A DNA stretch of 64,000 nt from Candidatus Amoebophilus asiaticus 5a2 (GCF_000020565.1 NC_010830.1:1406001-1470000), one strand, 5' to 3'. Shown: positions 1 to 9,545, counted from the stretch's first letter. Made by a program: numbers and translations. Notes: generated by a model not told the origin, from the sequence alone.

Positions 1-151
1 TGTGATTAATAGCAGGATGGTCTGTTTTTCTTTGCTGAAGAGGAATAGAGGAATTACTAAATCCAGAACAACTTTGTAGATATAAACTGATTAGTAAAAT
101 AAGGGGTATTGATCGATGGCCTGCCATGCAATAGTTTTCTTTTATACTCAT
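1..151 (-). CDS. N-terminus of a lipoprotein (partial, runs off left edge)
   Basis: On the minus strand an ATG at 151 opens a frame that stays open for 50 codons to the window edge. The start reads MSIKENYCMAGHRSIP, followed by a hydrophobic stretch ending in LYLQSC and then a Ser/Asn-rich linker. This is a lipoprotein signal peptide with the lipobox Cys near residue 33, very like those of the lipoprotein genes at 24424, 31938 and 52276 (LLQNC, LCLQSC, FLQSC). The second Met, at residue 9, is an alternative start. The mature domain lies outside the window, so its function cannot be told; a host-directed surface or secreted lipoprotein is an inference from its relatives. Confidence 0.6.
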   Translation of the reverse strand, partial: MSIKENYCMAGHRSIPLILLISLYLQSCSGFSNSSIPLQQRKTDHPAINH

Positions 152-540
152 AACACTTATTATTTAAATTTGAGAGAAAAGTTATCTAAGATAGTATTTT
201 AGATTATAAACAGCACATCTACAAGTAAATTATTAAAAAATGGTTAACTGCCTTTGTATACTTACAACAAGTAAGCTCCTTAAACACATTTCTTTTTGAT
301 TGTTTCCTGTATCAAACCTCTTTTGAAACTGCTAAAACACCTTTTCTAAATAAGTTTTTAATTTATATATATAAATTCCTACAAAGAACCGCTTATAGAG
401 GCTGTAAATCAAGCATATTTAGATACTTTATAGCAGCATCAACGTACAACCCCCTAATGGAGTACCTGTAAAGTTTCCAATTGTTATTGAAATACAAGCG
501 CTGAGTTGATGTAAAACTTCTGAAAGGCAATACATATATA
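152..540. other. non-coding gap, no gene seen
   Basis: AT-rich stretch between the lipoprotein start and the IS982 copy. I see no convincing reading frame, RNA or repeat. It should contain the promoter of the leftward lipoprotein gene, but I found no good TAnnTTTG match. Confidence 0.4.
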
Positions 541-1458
541 ACCTAAGTTGCTAGATAAGAAAAGCTTTGTTGATTTGAAAAGCTAACAAAAACAAGAATA
601 TTTTGATCAGAAAGCCTTGGAAGGTAACAGCATAAATCTTCCTTAAGAAAAGACCTTTAATACCACTAGTGCTAGTCTCTATCACTTTTCGCATGCGCTC
701 TTTGAGATAAGCCAGAGAAGGTGTATCCTGTCGATAAGCATTCGCTTTACGCTGAGAATAAAGCTTAATCTCTTCATCAGCCAACATATCTTCTAGATGG
801 TAGTTGGTATAAGTCGAGTCAGCATAGAGTACACTACCAGCAGGCAAACAGAAAAGTAATTAATCCAACCCTTTAACATCTGCTTGACTGCCAGCCACTA
901 TTGAGAATTCAACTGGGATATCACTGCTAGTTGTAACCAATTGCACTTTAATGCCATAAAAGTAACGGCTCATAGAGGCTTTGTAACCTCGATAAGCCTC
1001 ACCTTGCAATAATTTACATCGGCTGATACGTATGTTATCACATACAGGAACGGGAAAGGAATCCAACACAAAATCCTTACAAGTAGCTACTTGCTTGATT
1101 AAAGTACCTATTGCTAAAAAAAGGTCGTTATCTCTTCTCCTATAGCGTGCAAACAGCGATTGTACCTACTTTTATCGAGCATGTTAGGGATAAGCCTAGT
1201 GGAATGCATAAACGATCGGGCTTTGTCAAGATGCCCGCCAAAGTATAAGGCTGAGACGATAGCTGTTGTTAGTAGCTCTACATCTGACAATCTCCTTTTT
1301 TTATCTTCCTAATGGTGCAAATACTTCAGTAGATGGTCAATAAATGAGTATAGTACTATTGATTTTTCAATCATAATGGACTCCGGTTTATTGGTTTATA
1401 CAAAAACAAGATTGGAAGTTTTTTTATTTTTTTACCTACTATTAACTAGCAACTTAGT
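541..1458 (-). mobile_element. IS982-family element, degenerate copy
   Basis: The element is bounded by inverted ends ACCTAAGTTGCTAG at 541 and CTAGCAACTTAG near 1445-1457. It matches the copy at 48042-48970 over its full length in the same orientation. The transposase inside is broken by several stops and a frameshift, so this copy cannot move on its own. Confidence 0.75.
551..1374 (-). pseudogene. IS982-family transposase, broken
   Basis: The reading frame starts at an ATG at 1374 and is interrupted early by a TAG, by an indel near 1120-1130, and by a TAA between KGLD and the following LLFCLPAG segment (between the open stretches 860-1069 and 551-847). The surviving pieces carry IS982 hallmarks: VLDSFPVPVCDN (read from the corrected frame), GEAYRGYKAS, RYFYGIKVQLVT, and the C-terminal FLRKIYAVTFQGFLIK. 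The copy at 48072-48884 has Gln where this one has the TAA. Function was DDE transposition; now inactive. Confidence 0.75.
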
Positions 1459-1576
1459 CTATATAGATTACCACTCGCCTATTATCGATTTTTAAATTGA
1501 GATATTTAATTTGTTGCTCTATAAAATTTAGCTGTCGCTTGGTATACAGGCGGCTTACATGAATTTTATTTGCCTA

Positions 1577-1655
1577 ATTGATTGCATATTCAAAAATAAT
1601 TTGTAATTTAGGTATGAAAAGTAAATATTATTAACCATCTAGCAAGGAAAAAAAT
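1577..1655 (+). promoter_or_regulatory. conserved leader of KGG-repeat gene
   Basis: The ~78 bases before the start codon are nearly identical to those before the second KGG gene (45057-45133), including AAAATAATTTGTAA and the leader ATTAACCATCTAGCAAGG just ahead of the A-rich run before ATG. The match continues into the coding region, so the shared leader may reflect a recent duplication as much as regulatory constraint. Confidence 0.5.
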
Positions 1656-1937
1656 ATGGAAAACAAACATAATAATAACCAAGGAAATGGTAATAGTAAC
1701 AATACCCAAAACCGTGGATTTGCTTCAATGCCACATGAAAAAGTACAAGAAATAGCTAGTAAAGGTGGGCATACAACAACAGAAAATACACATAACCGTG
1801 GTTTTGGTTCTATGCCACATGAAAAAGTGCAAGAAATAGCTAGCAAAGGTGGCCATACAACAACAGAAAATACACATAACCGTGGTTTTGGTTCTATGCC
1901 ACATGAAAAAGTGCAAGAAATAGCTAGCATAGGATAG
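1656..1937 (+). CDS. KGG-repeat (con-10-like) stress protein, three repeats
   Basis: A 93-residue hydrophilic protein with no signal peptide. After an Asn-rich start it has three copies of RGFxSMPHEKVQEIASKGG at about residues 20-38, 49-67 and 78-93, spaced by HTTTENTHN. This motif is typical of the KGG repeat family of small stress-induced proteins (con-10, GsiB-like). The last copy ends IASIG, so it lacks the final KGG and looks trimmed. The first ~38 codons are almost identical at DNA level to the gene at 45134. The two inner repeats are near-identical DNA, which suggests recent tandem duplication. Role in desiccation or general stress is inferred from the family. Confidence 0.7.
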   Translation: MENKHNNNQGNGNSNNTQNRGFASMPHEKVQEIASKGGHTTTENTHNRGFGSMPHEKVQEIASKGGHTTTENTHNRGFGSMPHEKVQEIASIG

Positions 1938-2031
1938 TATAGCAGAAGAATTTAAGGAAAGGAAAAAATAGTTATGTTTTACTTTTTTGTAGTTTAATCT
2001 CAATAAGGCAACACAAAAAAAGCAAATGGTG

Positions 2032-2105
2032 CTCCCCCTGCTGGACTTGAACCAGCGACCCTCTGATTAACAGTCAGATGCTCTAACCAACTGAGCTAAG
2101 GAGGA
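2032..2105 (-). tRNA. tRNA-Asn (GTT)
   Basis: The reverse strand folds as a cloverleaf: acceptor stem TCCTCCT with AGGGGGA, D arm GCTC/GAGC, anticodon arm TCTGA-CTGTTAA-TCAGA with anticodon GTT, and T arm GCTGG-TTCAAGT-CCAGC. The discriminator base is G at 2032. No CCA is encoded directly after it, so CCA would be added enzymatically. Confidence 0.93.
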
Positions 2106-2264
2106 ATAAATGTCTAAAATATGCTTACCTATTTTAGATTGTTGCAATATAAACAAAACTACGAAAACGACTATAAATTTCTCACATAAAAGTTTACATA
2201 AATTTTAATATCTACAGAAGTTAAGTGTAATTTTGCATCAAATAGTTTATTTCTAAAGTTCTAC

Positions 2265-3323
2265 ATGCAGCCGAAAAGTTTGTTCACAATAAATAAATGG
2301 TTTCAAATTATTGTAAGCTTATTGTTAGTTATGCTTACCTACGGCTTTATATGGAGTTATCGGATTATACAAAAACCTAATATTCTAGTAGGGCAACCAT
2401 CTAGACTACTCTTTATACCACCCAATACTACTTTTAATACGCTTCAAAATACGTTATATAAAAATGGATATATAACTGACAGCACATCTTTCAGACTGAC
2501 GGCTCATCTTTTAAGATATGATCACAAAATTTTACCTGGAGCTTATAGACTTTCTTCTGGAATGAGCAACTGGAAAGCAATCCAACTTTTGAGAGCTGGC
2601 ATACAAGAACCAGTTAACATTATTTTGAATAATATAGCTAATAAAGAAGAGCTAGCTACTAAAATCACGCAAAACATTGAAATAGATGCTATAACATTCC
2701 AAAAACTATTAGATGATTCAAAGTTTTTGCAAGCTTATGGATTTACACCAGAAAATATCTTAACAATGTTTATACCCAATACTTATAATGCATATTGGAC
2801 TATTTCTACTGAAAAGCTATTTAAGAGAATGTATGCTGAGTATCAGAAATTCTGGAAAGGTGAGCGTTTGGAAAAAGCTAAAAATTTAAATTTGACACCT
2901 ATACAAGTATCTATTCTAGCTTCTATTATAGAGAAAGAAACCAACAAACTAGAAGAAGCGCCCCTGATAGCAGGTGTGTATATCAATCGTTTAAGAAGAG
3001 GCATGAAACTTCAGGCTTGCCCAACTCTATTATATATTGCTAATGACCCTTCAGCAACACGTGTGCTACATGCCTATATACATATCAATTCTCCTTATAA
3101 CACTTACCTTTATAAGGGTCTTCCACCTGGCCCTATTACCATGCCATCTATTGCTATGATAGATGCTGTACTCAATTATCGACATCACGATTACTTATAT
3201 TTCGTAACCAAAGAAGATTTTTCTGGTTATCACTACTTTGCTAAAACTTTTAAAGAGCATAAGGAAAATGCAAAGAAATATAGAAGAACGCTTAAAGAAA
3301 TATTAGCTGCCAACAAAGAGTAA
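2265..3323 (+). CDS. mltG: endolytic murein transglycosylase MltG (YceG-like)
   Basis: A 352-residue protein with one N-terminal membrane segment at about residues 12-34, then a periplasmic YceG/MltG domain. The catalytic signature ASIIEKET is at 219-226, with Glu223 as the expected acid, followed by AGVYINRL and the GLPPGPI motif near residue 290. MltG cleaves nascent glycan strands and is thought to set their length as peptidoglycan is made. Length is normal for the family. It is the first of several rightward genes, 67 bases before the YihY-type gene. Its presence with murC and murG suggests that some peptidoglycan synthesis survives in this organism. Confidence 0.92.
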   Translation: MQPKSLFTINKWFQIIVSLLLVMLTYGFIWSYRIIQKPNILVGQPSRLLFIPPNTTFNTLQNTLYKNGYITDSTSFRLTAHLLRYDHKILPGAYRLSSGMSNWKAIQLLRAGIQEPVNIILNNIANKEELATKITQNIEIDAITFQKLLDDSKFLQAYGFTPENILTMFIPNTYNAYWTISTEKLFKRMYAEYQKFWKGERLEKAKNLNLTPIQVSILASIIEKETNKLEEAPLIAGVYINRLRRGMKLQACPTLLYIANDPSATRVLHAYIHINSPYNTYLYKGLPPGPITMPSIAMIDAVLNYRHHDYLYFVTKEDFSGYHYFAKTFKEHKENAKKYRRTLKEILAANKE

Positions 3324-3390
3324 CCTTATTAATAGATATTGTGCTTTTAAGTTGCTGGTAGATTAAACAAATAGATCTAAACAAGTTATT

Positions 3391-4278
3391 ATGTATACTG
3401 GATATTTTAGACGATGTATTAGTAAAAACAGTCATTATTGTTCAATCCTTCTACAAATTTTTAAAGAATTATGGCATAGAATACTAGCAAACGATATATT
3501 AGAACGGTCCTATGCAGTAGCGTTCAACTTTACTTTAGCCATATTTCCTGCTACCATATTTATCTTTACACTCATACCTTATATTTCTATTCCTGAATTA
3601 GTCCCCAAGCTTATTGACTTTTTTAAAGAAGGGATACCAGAAACAATATATGGAGCCCTGGCACCTACCATACAAGATACACTTAGCAAACATAGAAGTG
3701 GATTGTTATCTTTTGGATTTATCTACTCACTATACCTTTCTAGCAACGGAATAATGTCTCTAATAAAAAATTTCAATTTAGTTGATCAACCTATGTCACA
3801 CTATAAACGTAGCTATTTGCAACAAAGAGCTATTGCAACCATACTTACTTTAGCACTTATGTTAGCACTTTTTAGTAGTATATTACTACTAATAGTAGCT
3901 CGGCAAATACTAGACTATATGGTTAATTACGAGTTAATCACCCACAAAGTACACATTAGCATACTCCCATTTGCAAGCTCCATTATTGTATTTTTAATAT
4001 TTTTTATAGCCATTGCAGGCATATATTATCTAGCACCTACCAATAAGCAAAATAGAAAATTTATACTAATAGGAGCCTTAATAGCCACGTTAGGATGTTT
4101 ATTAGCATCGCTCGCATTCTCCTATTATGTTAATCATTTCGTAAAGTATGGGCTGTACGGCTCTTTGGGTGTCATGATTGCTTTAATGCTTTGGTTATTT
4201 CTCTTATCTCTAACATTGCTAATAGGATTTGAACTGAATATTACCTTAACCAGAATACTGGGCACTTCTAAACAATAA
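3391..4278 (+). CDS. YihY/virulence factor BrkB family membrane protein
   Basis: A 295-residue integral membrane protein with about six hydrophobic segments, for example around residues 46-66, 106-122, 148-172 and 195-220. The N-terminal region with RSYAVAFNFTLAIFPA and the segment LSSNGIMSLIKNFNLV fit the YihY/BrkB family (formerly mis-called RNase BN). The molecular function of the family is not settled. The polar first ~25 residues may be over-extended, with a later start possible. It follows mltG on the same strand and may be cotranscribed. Confidence 0.85.
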   Translation: MYTGYFRRCISKNSHYCSILLQIFKELWHRILANDILERSYAVAFNFTLAIFPATIFIFTLIPYISIPELVPKLIDFFKEGIPETIYGALAPTIQDTLSKHRSGLLSFGFIYSLYLSSNGIMSLIKNFNLVDQPMSHYKRSYLQQRAIATILTLALMLALFSSILLLIVARQILDYMVNYELITHKVHISILPFASSIIVFLIFFIAIAGIYYLAPTNKQNRKFILIGALIATLGCLLASLAFSYYVNHFVKYGLYGSLGVMIALMLWLFLLSLTLLIGFELNITLTRILGTSKQ

Positions 4279-4455
4279 ATACATTTGAAATACTTTTATC
4301 TTCTCAATAAGAGATTATACAATTATTGGTTAACAGTCACTACAAGAATACTTTTAAATGAATAAATCGAAAACATGTAAATTGTATATTGCAGAACGTT
4401 AATTAACTTAATATACTTTTTATTAATTTTTTTACCACAAAGCAAATTTAAGCTT

Positions 4456-5658
4456 ATGAAACAGTTAAGAGATCGTGTTCAACAACTTGCACAAGCCAAT
4501 CAAGCTCAAATAGTTGCCATTAGAAGGCATTTACATGAAAACCCAGAACTCTCTTTTCAAGAATTTAATACTGCAAAATTTATAGCAAAGACATTAAGAG
4601 AATTTGGATTTGAAGTACAAGAAGGCATTGCCAATACAGGCCTTGTAGTAGTTATTAAAGGCAAAAATCCTTCTAAAAGAACTATTGCACTACGTGGTGA
4701 TATAGATGCATTGCCTATACAGGAAGAAAATACAGTTTCTTATAAATCTAAAGTCGAGGGTGTCATGCATGCCTGCGGACATGATGTACATACATCCTCT
4801 TTAATTGGTACAGCACTTATCCTTCATAGCCTACAAGCAGAGTTTGAGGGTACTGTTAAGCTTATATTTCAGCCAGCAGAAGAAAAAGCACCTGGCGGCG
4901 CTATAAACATGATTAAAGAAGGAGTGCTCCAAAATCCAGCACCTGCTATCATATTGGGCCAACATGTATGCCCTATTATACCTATAGGAAAAGTAGGTTT
5001 TACTAAGGGCACAGTAATGGCGAGTGCTGATGAAATATATATTACTGTAAAAGGCAAAGGTGGCCATGCAGCTTCTCCACATGCTGCGGTTGACCCTATC
5101 CTCATTGCCTCTCATATTATTGTAGCCTTACAACAAATTGTAAGTAGGAACACAGATCCCTTAAAACCTTGTGTATTATCTATCTGCCAAATTAAAGCTG
5201 GAGAAGCAACCAACGTTATTCCTGAAATAGTAAATTTATCAGGAACAATCCGTACCGTAAGTGAAGAATGGCGCAAAGAAGCACACAAAAAGATAACCCA
5301 TCTTTGCCAGAGTATAGCTGAAGGTATGGGAGGTACTTGTGAAGTCAACATAGGGCAAGGCTATCCACCTACTTACAATCATCCTGTAATGACCGAAAGA
5401 ACATTCGAAGCAGCATGTAATTATATGGGACATGATAATGTACATTATATGGATATGAATATGGGAGGAGAAGATTTTGCCTATTATGCTCAACAGATAC
5501 CTGGCTGCTTTTATATGATAGGCATACAAAATATAGATAAGGGTATTAATTCCTTTGTACATACGCCAACATTTGATGTAGATGAGAAGGTTTTAGAGAT
5601 AGCACCAGGACTTATGGCATGGTTAGCGTTACATGAGTTAGCTGTAAGCGAAGACTAA
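4456..5658 (+). CDS. M20-family metallopeptidase / N-acyl amino acid amidohydrolase
   Basis: A 400-residue cytosolic protein of the M20D group (hippurate hydrolase, N-acetyl-amino-acid deacetylase type). Motifs in order: RRHLHENPELSFQE at the start, RGDIDALP near 80-87, the metal-binding HACGHDVHT at 105-113, FQPAEEKAPGG around 138-148, KGKGGHAASPH near 199-209, and a C-terminal GGEDFAYY. These match the two-metal amidohydrolase fold with its dimerisation insert. Such enzymes release amino acids from N-acyl or short peptide conjugates; the exact substrate is unknown. In an amino-acid-dependent intracellular bacterium a scavenging role is plausible. Length is full. Confidence 0.88.
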   Translation: MKQLRDRVQQLAQANQAQIVAIRRHLHENPELSFQEFNTAKFIAKTLREFGFEVQEGIANTGLVVVIKGKNPSKRTIALRGDIDALPIQEENTVSYKSKVEGVMHACGHDVHTSSLIGTALILHSLQAEFEGTVKLIFQPAEEKAPGGAINMIKEGVLQNPAPAIILGQHVCPIIPIGKVGFTKGTVMASADEIYITVKGKGGHAASPHAAVDPILIASHIIVALQQIVSRNTDPLKPCVLSICQIKAGEATNVIPEIVNLSGTIRTVSEEWRKEAHKKITHLCQSIAEGMGGTCEVNIGQGYPPTYNHPVMTERTFEAACNYMGHDNVHYMDMNMGGEDFAYYAQQIPGCFYMIGIQNIDKGINSFVHTPTFDVDEKVLEIAPGLMAWLALHELAVSED

Positions 5659-5964
5659 GATTATATGTTCACATATGGTAAGGGAGCATATTGCAAATCT
5701 TACCATAAAGGTGGAAAGCACCTAACTAAGTTCCATAAATTATAGTTGGTTAAAATATAAATTTTAGCAGTATAAGATGCTTGTTTACATATAAAAAAAA
5801 TTTTAGTTTATTGCAACCATTAATTTATAATAAATCACCCAGATATTTTTTTATATAGCCTAGCCTTTCTATGTTTGTTCGGCCCTTGTTTAGCAAGCCA
5901 ACCATAGGATATAAGCTTATTAAAGGTGGCCATTTATTAAATTTATATAAGTTATACATATACC
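5659..5964. other. non-coding gap, no gene seen
   Basis: AT-rich spacer between the amidohydrolase and marC-type genes. No open frame, tRNA or strong hairpin was recognised. Confidence 0.4.
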
Positions 5965-6558
5965 ATGAATACACTCTATTCATTTTTTATAGCATTTAAC
6001 ATTAAGAAATTTCTTACAGCTTTTTTCATACTCTTTGCTGTAATAGATGTACTAGGCTGTACAGCTATTATTATCAATATGAGAAACAAGATAGGATATA
6101 TCCATGCCAGAAAAACAGCTACTGTAGCAGGTGTTATCATGGTTACCTTTCTATTTTTAGGACAAACCATCCTAGACTTGTTTTCTATTGACATGAGCTC
6201 ATTTATTATAGCCGGTAGTATTATCTTATTCCTCCTTGGATTAGAAATGTGTCTGAATATTTCCATTTTTAAAACAGATACAGATGCCAACTCCTCCTCT
6301 ATTGTTCCATTAGCATTCCCTATCATAGCAGGTACTGGCACTTTATCAACCCTTTTGATTTTAAGAGCAGAATGTGAAACTATTAATGTATTATTAGCTA
6401 GTTTGGTAAACTTAGTACTGATCTTTTTAGTACTAAAATACTCAGAATGGATAGAAGCAAAGCTTGGTAGATTAGGCGTGAGCATTATTCATAAAATGAT
6501 GGGAATTATACTTATAGCCATTGCTATTAAAAGGTTTAAAATGTATCTCTTTATTTAA
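5965..6558 (+). CDS. MarC-family integral membrane protein
   Basis: A 197-residue protein, almost entirely hydrophobic, with about six transmembrane segments. The internal LAFPIIAGTGTLSTLLIL motif near 113-130 is typical of the MarC/UPF0056 family. Despite the old name, MarC is not an established multidrug transporter and its function is unclear. It ends five bases before the GTG start of the RNase H gene, so the two are probably cotranscribed. Confidence 0.85.
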   Translation: MNTLYSFFIAFNIKKFLTAFFILFAVIDVLGCTAIIINMRNKIGYIHARKTATVAGVIMVTFLFLGQTILDLFSIDMSSFIIAGSIILFLLGLEMCLNISIFKTDTDANSSSIVPLAFPIIAGTGTLSTLLILRAECETINVLLASLVNLVLIFLVLKYSEWIEAKLGRLGVSIIHKMMGIILIAIAIKRFKMYLFI

Positions 6559-6563
6559 CCAAA

Positions 6564-7022
6564 GTGATTACCATTTATACAGACGGTGCTTCTAGTGGAA
6601 ATCCAGGCCCTGGTGCTTATGCTGCTATTTTACAGTACAAAGACTATAGCAAAGAACTAGTACAAGGATTTAGAAATACTACCAACAATCGTATGGAATT
6701 ATGGGCGGTTATTGCTGGCTTAGAAGCTTTAAAGAAAGATAAACAACACATAGTAGTTTATTCAGACTCTCGCTATGTAGTAGATGCTGTTGAAAAAGGT
6801 TGGCTTCAAAGCTGGATAAAAAAAGGCTTTAAAGGTAAAAAGAACATAGATTTGTGGAAAAGATTTTGGAGTTTATATGTAAACCATCATATTACGTTTA
6901 ATTGGGTTAAAGGCCATGCAGGAGATCCTAAAAATGAGCGTTGTGATAAGCTAGCTACTGGACGTATAAGAACTGGCCCTTTAGGTATAGATGAATGCTA
7001 TGAAAGTGAGCTACAAGTCTAG
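6564..7022 (+). CDS. rnhA: ribonuclease HI
   Basis: A 152-residue type 1 RNase H that removes RNA from RNA-DNA hybrids. All catalytic acids are visible: Asp7 in YTDGASSGNPGPG, Glu45 in NNRMELWAV, Asp68 in VYSDSRYVV, and the last Asp in GHAGDPKNERCDKLA near residue 130. The basic WIKKGFKGKKNIDLW handle region is present. The start is GTG at 6564, chosen because it places the first beta strand directly after the start and only five bases lie after the upstream stop. A short C-terminal tail after ATGRIRTG is less conserved. Confidence 0.93.
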   Translation: MITIYTDGASSGNPGPGAYAAILQYKDYSKELVQGFRNTTNNRMELWAVIAGLEALKKDKQHIVVYSDSRYVVDAVEKGWLQSWIKKGFKGKKNIDLWKRFWSLYVNHHITFNWVKGHAGDPKNERCDKLATGRIRTGPLGIDECYESELQV

Positions 7023-7075
7023 AAGAGCCAAAAAAAGCTATATGTCTCCCTCCTATTCTTATCAATCTTAATTTG

Positions 7076-8086
7076 CTATTTGCTAAACTTAGCTTGGTTT
7101 AAATCAGAAAACTTTTTTTTTCCTTGTATAAAGTAAACAAAAGGAAGGATGCCATGGTACACTTGCTTGACCTGCTGTGTATTTAAAGTTGGTTTATAAT
7201 TCTTTTTTAGTTTAAAGAAATCGATCTGTGCTTGTAAAATAGCCCAACTGTGTTTAGCTCGCCCTTGCAAAACAGCTTGCAAAGCTGCTAACAAATCTAA
7301 TATGATACGCAAAATGTGTTTCCAGCTTAAAAAATGGCTTGGTGTGTTTTTATAAAGAACAAGCGCTCGATTTCTAAATTTCAGATAAGTTTTATATGGG
7401 TTATCTATACCAATAGTTGCACTTCCAACATGGAATACCTTACTATTGCCACAATAATAAATCTTATACCCATACTGTTGCATACGCCAGCAAAGATCAA
7501 TTTCTTCATAGTAGGCAAATAAAAGTTTATCAAACCCACCTAGCTCCCCAAAGACGCTAGCTCGTAGAAACATGCAAGCGCCACTAGCCCAAAACACTGC
7601 ACGCGTATCATTATACTGACCTAGATCTTTCTCTATACTAGTAAATAAACGCCCCCGACAAAAAGGATAACCTAACAAATCTATAAATCCCCCTGTTGCA
7701 CCCGCATATTCAAATTTCTCATGCTTATGGTATGATAATATTTTAGGTTGGCAAGCAGATACCTGCTCATTTCCTTCCATTAACTCTAAAACAGGTTCTA
7801 TCCAATTACTAGTAACTTTAACATCTGCATTCATTAATATATAGTATTTAGCTTTAATTTCTTGTAAAGCCAAATTATACCCACCAGCAAAACCTTCGTT
7901 CTTAGTATGGCGTATACACTGTATATGAGGAAAATTAGTAGATAAAAAATTAATAGAATCATCTACCGATGCATTATCTACTATTACTACCCTATAAGGA
8001 TGGCTATGTTGTATTACACTGGGTAGAAACTTTTGTAAAAGAGCTTTGCCATTATGATTAAGTATGACAACTACTGCTTTTTCCAT
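7076..8086 (-). CDS. family 2 glycosyltransferase
   Basis: A 336-residue protein with a GT-A fold. It starts AVVVILNHNGKALLQKFLPS, has VIVDNASVDDS around residues 34-44, a metal-binding DxD-like element in YILMNADVKV near 84-93, and the acceptor-side motif FAYYEEIDLCWRMQQYGYK around 190-208. These match GT2 enzymes of the rhamnosyltransferase/WbbL type that build cell-surface glycans. The sugar and acceptor are not predictable. It lies five bases downstream of the ybaB-type gene on the same strand, probably as one transcript. Confidence 0.87.
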   Translation of the reverse strand: MEKAVVVILNHNGKALLQKFLPSVIQHSHPYRVVIVDNASVDDSINFLSTNFPHIQCIRHTKNEGFAGGYNLALQEIKAKYYILMNADVKVTSNWIEPVLELMEGNEQVSACQPKILSYHKHEKFEYAGATGGFIDLLGYPFCRGRLFTSIEKDLGQYNDTRAVFWASGACMFLRASVFGELGGFDKLLFAYYEEIDLCWRMQQYGYKIYYCGNSKVFHVGSATIGIDNPYKTYLKFRNRALVLYKNTPSHFLSWKHILRIILDLLAALQAVLQGRAKHSWAILQAQIDFFKLKKNYKPTLNTQQVKQVYHGILPFVYFIQGKKKFSDLNQAKFSK

Positions 8087-8091
8087 TAGAT

Positions 8092-8415
8092 CTATAACAA
8101 TAGGTCCAAAGGTAAGTTTCCTAACATGCCTGCTGTATGCGATTGTACCATTTCTTTTGTTTTGTTTTCTACACTCTGTATAGCCATATTAACAGCAGCT
8201 ACAATTAAATCTTGTAGCATTGCTTGCTCTTCAGCCTGAATAATGCTAGGATCTATCTCAATTTTAAGGATTTTCTTATTACCATTGACAGTAGCCTTAA
8301 CTAAACCTGCACCTGATTCCCCAGTGGCTTGTAAATGTGCTACCTTTTGTTGCACTTCTTGAATTTTGGCTTGCATTTCTTTTACCTGCCCAAACATTTG
8401 CATAAAATTTGTCAT
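8092..8415 (-). CDS. YbaB/EbfC-family nucleoid-associated protein
   Basis: A 107-residue protein with the family layout: an N-terminal amphipathic helix (MFGQVKEMQAKIQEVQQKVA), the core strand motif ATVNGNKKILKIEIDPSII, and a C-terminal helical tail. Members form dimers that bind DNA and are often encoded next to recR or dnaX; neither is here. It is the first gene of a leftward pair with the glycosyltransferase. Confidence 0.88.
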   Translation of the reverse strand: MTNFMQMFGQVKEMQAKIQEVQQKVAHLQATGESGAGLVKATVNGNKKILKIEIDPSIIQAEEQAMLQDLIVAAVNMAIQSVENKTKEMVQSHTAGMLGNLPLDLLL

Positions 8416-8855
8416 ACAATCAGTGTTTATAAAAATTTTAGTTTAACTGTATATACTAAACAATATATTAAGGTAGCCAACTAGATTATGATATAAAGTA
8501 ACAGATATCACCCGAAATAATAAAATTGTGAATCCCCCTATTTCTTAAACTTAATTTGTTTTAGTATGAGATAATGCTGTAATACTATGCGATTATCCTA
8601 CTTATATTACCTACTATAGATTATCTAAGAAGATACGGATGCTTGCTACTTTGTAATATGTAAATAAGTAAACTTAGCCATAACAATTCTAAACTTAGCT
8701 GATTTTTGTTAACTTTATAAGAGTAATATAACGTTTAGTATAAAAAAATATTGAAGTAGTTTACAACTAGAAATTATTTTATAAATTTAACTTCAGTTTA
8801 TATTACTAATCACTATCAATAGAAATAAATTTACGTCTTTTTAATACTTATTAAA
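8416..8855. other. divergent intergenic region
   Basis: A very AT-rich 440-base spacer between two genes that start on opposite strands, so it should contain both promoters. No coding or RNA feature was recognised. Confidence 0.4.
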
Positions 8856-9545
8856 ATGAAACTAACCTTACAAGACTTAATAGCTGTTTGGGGGCCTATA
8901 GGAGGACTATTTGGCTTTATGTGGTATCATTTTAGTACAAGGTTTGAGAAAATAGATGGCAGGTTTGATAAAATAGATACAAAATTTGAGAAAACAGATA
9001 CAAGGTTTGATAAAATAGATAAAAGGTTTGATGAAGTAGATATAAGGTTTGCACAAATAGATACTCGTTTTAGGGAAATAGATATAAGATTCACTCAAAT
9101 AAACACGCATTTAATACAAATTCACAAAAGTTTTGAGGAAATTGATAAAGGATTTGGGGAAACAAAGGTAAAATTCAAGGAGCTAGACTTAAGTTTTACT
9201 TCTATGCAGAAACACCTTAGTGACGTAGATAGTAACCTAAATAATAGAATAGATGATCTAGAAAAAAGGATAAGTGAGAAAGTAGAAAGGTCTAATATCA
9301 TGTTGAATGAAAAAATTGAGCATGTAACTAAGCAGTTGAGTGAAAAAATAGATAGTGTAGATAAAAAGCTAAGTGAAAAAATAGAAAACACAGACAAAAA
9401 GCTGAGTGAAAAAATAGACAATGTAGACAAACGATTAGGAGAGAAAATTGATTTAGTCAGAGATCGTGTCAGTCGTATTGAAGGTCAACTAATTCCTACT
9501 AAAATTGTTCCTTTTGAAGAAATAAGACCTAAGAAAAAAGCTTAA
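8856..9545 (+). CDS. membrane-anchored repetitive coiled-coil protein
   Basis: A 229-residue protein of unknown function. Residues ~8-25 form one hydrophobic segment. It is followed by a run of seven-residue repeats of the type RFDKIDT from about 28 to 90. Residues ~120-200 then carry eleven-residue repeats of the type LSEKIDxVDKK. The C-terminus is basic (RPKKKA). Both repeat types predict a long coiled coil. The repeats are also near-identical in DNA, suggesting slippage-driven growth. An 86-base piece of this gene is duplicated in inverted orientation just downstream. It resembles many short membrane-anchored coiled-coil proteins of unknown role. Confidence 0.7.
   Translation: MKLTLQDLIAVWGPIGGLFGFMWYHFSTRFEKIDGRFDKIDTKFEKTDTRFDKIDKRFDEVDIRFAQIDTRFREIDIRFTQINTHLIQIHKSFEEIDKGFGETKVKFKELDLSFTSMQKHLSDVDSNLNNRIDDLEKRISEKVERSNIMLNEKIEHVTKQLSEKIDSVDKKLSEKIENTDKKLSEKIDNVDKRLGEKIDLVRDRVSRIEGQLIPTKIVPFEEIRPKKKA
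9217..9302 (+). repeat. 86-bp inverted repeat, arm 1 (inside coiled-coil gene)
   Basis: This segment of the coiled-coil gene is the exact reverse complement of 9601-9686. All 86 bases match by eye, and the match ends abruptly on both sides. Confidence 0.9.

Noticed and set aside
1631-2003. Leftward frames of 92-99 codons opposite the KGG gene
   Set aside because: They mirror the KGG repeat on the other strand, have odd Cys/Phe-rich composition and overlap the tRNA-side spacer; shadow frames.
8907-9430. Leftward frames in the coiled-coil gene
   Set aside because: They arise from the seven- and eleven-residue repeats read in antisense; no independent motif or start signal.
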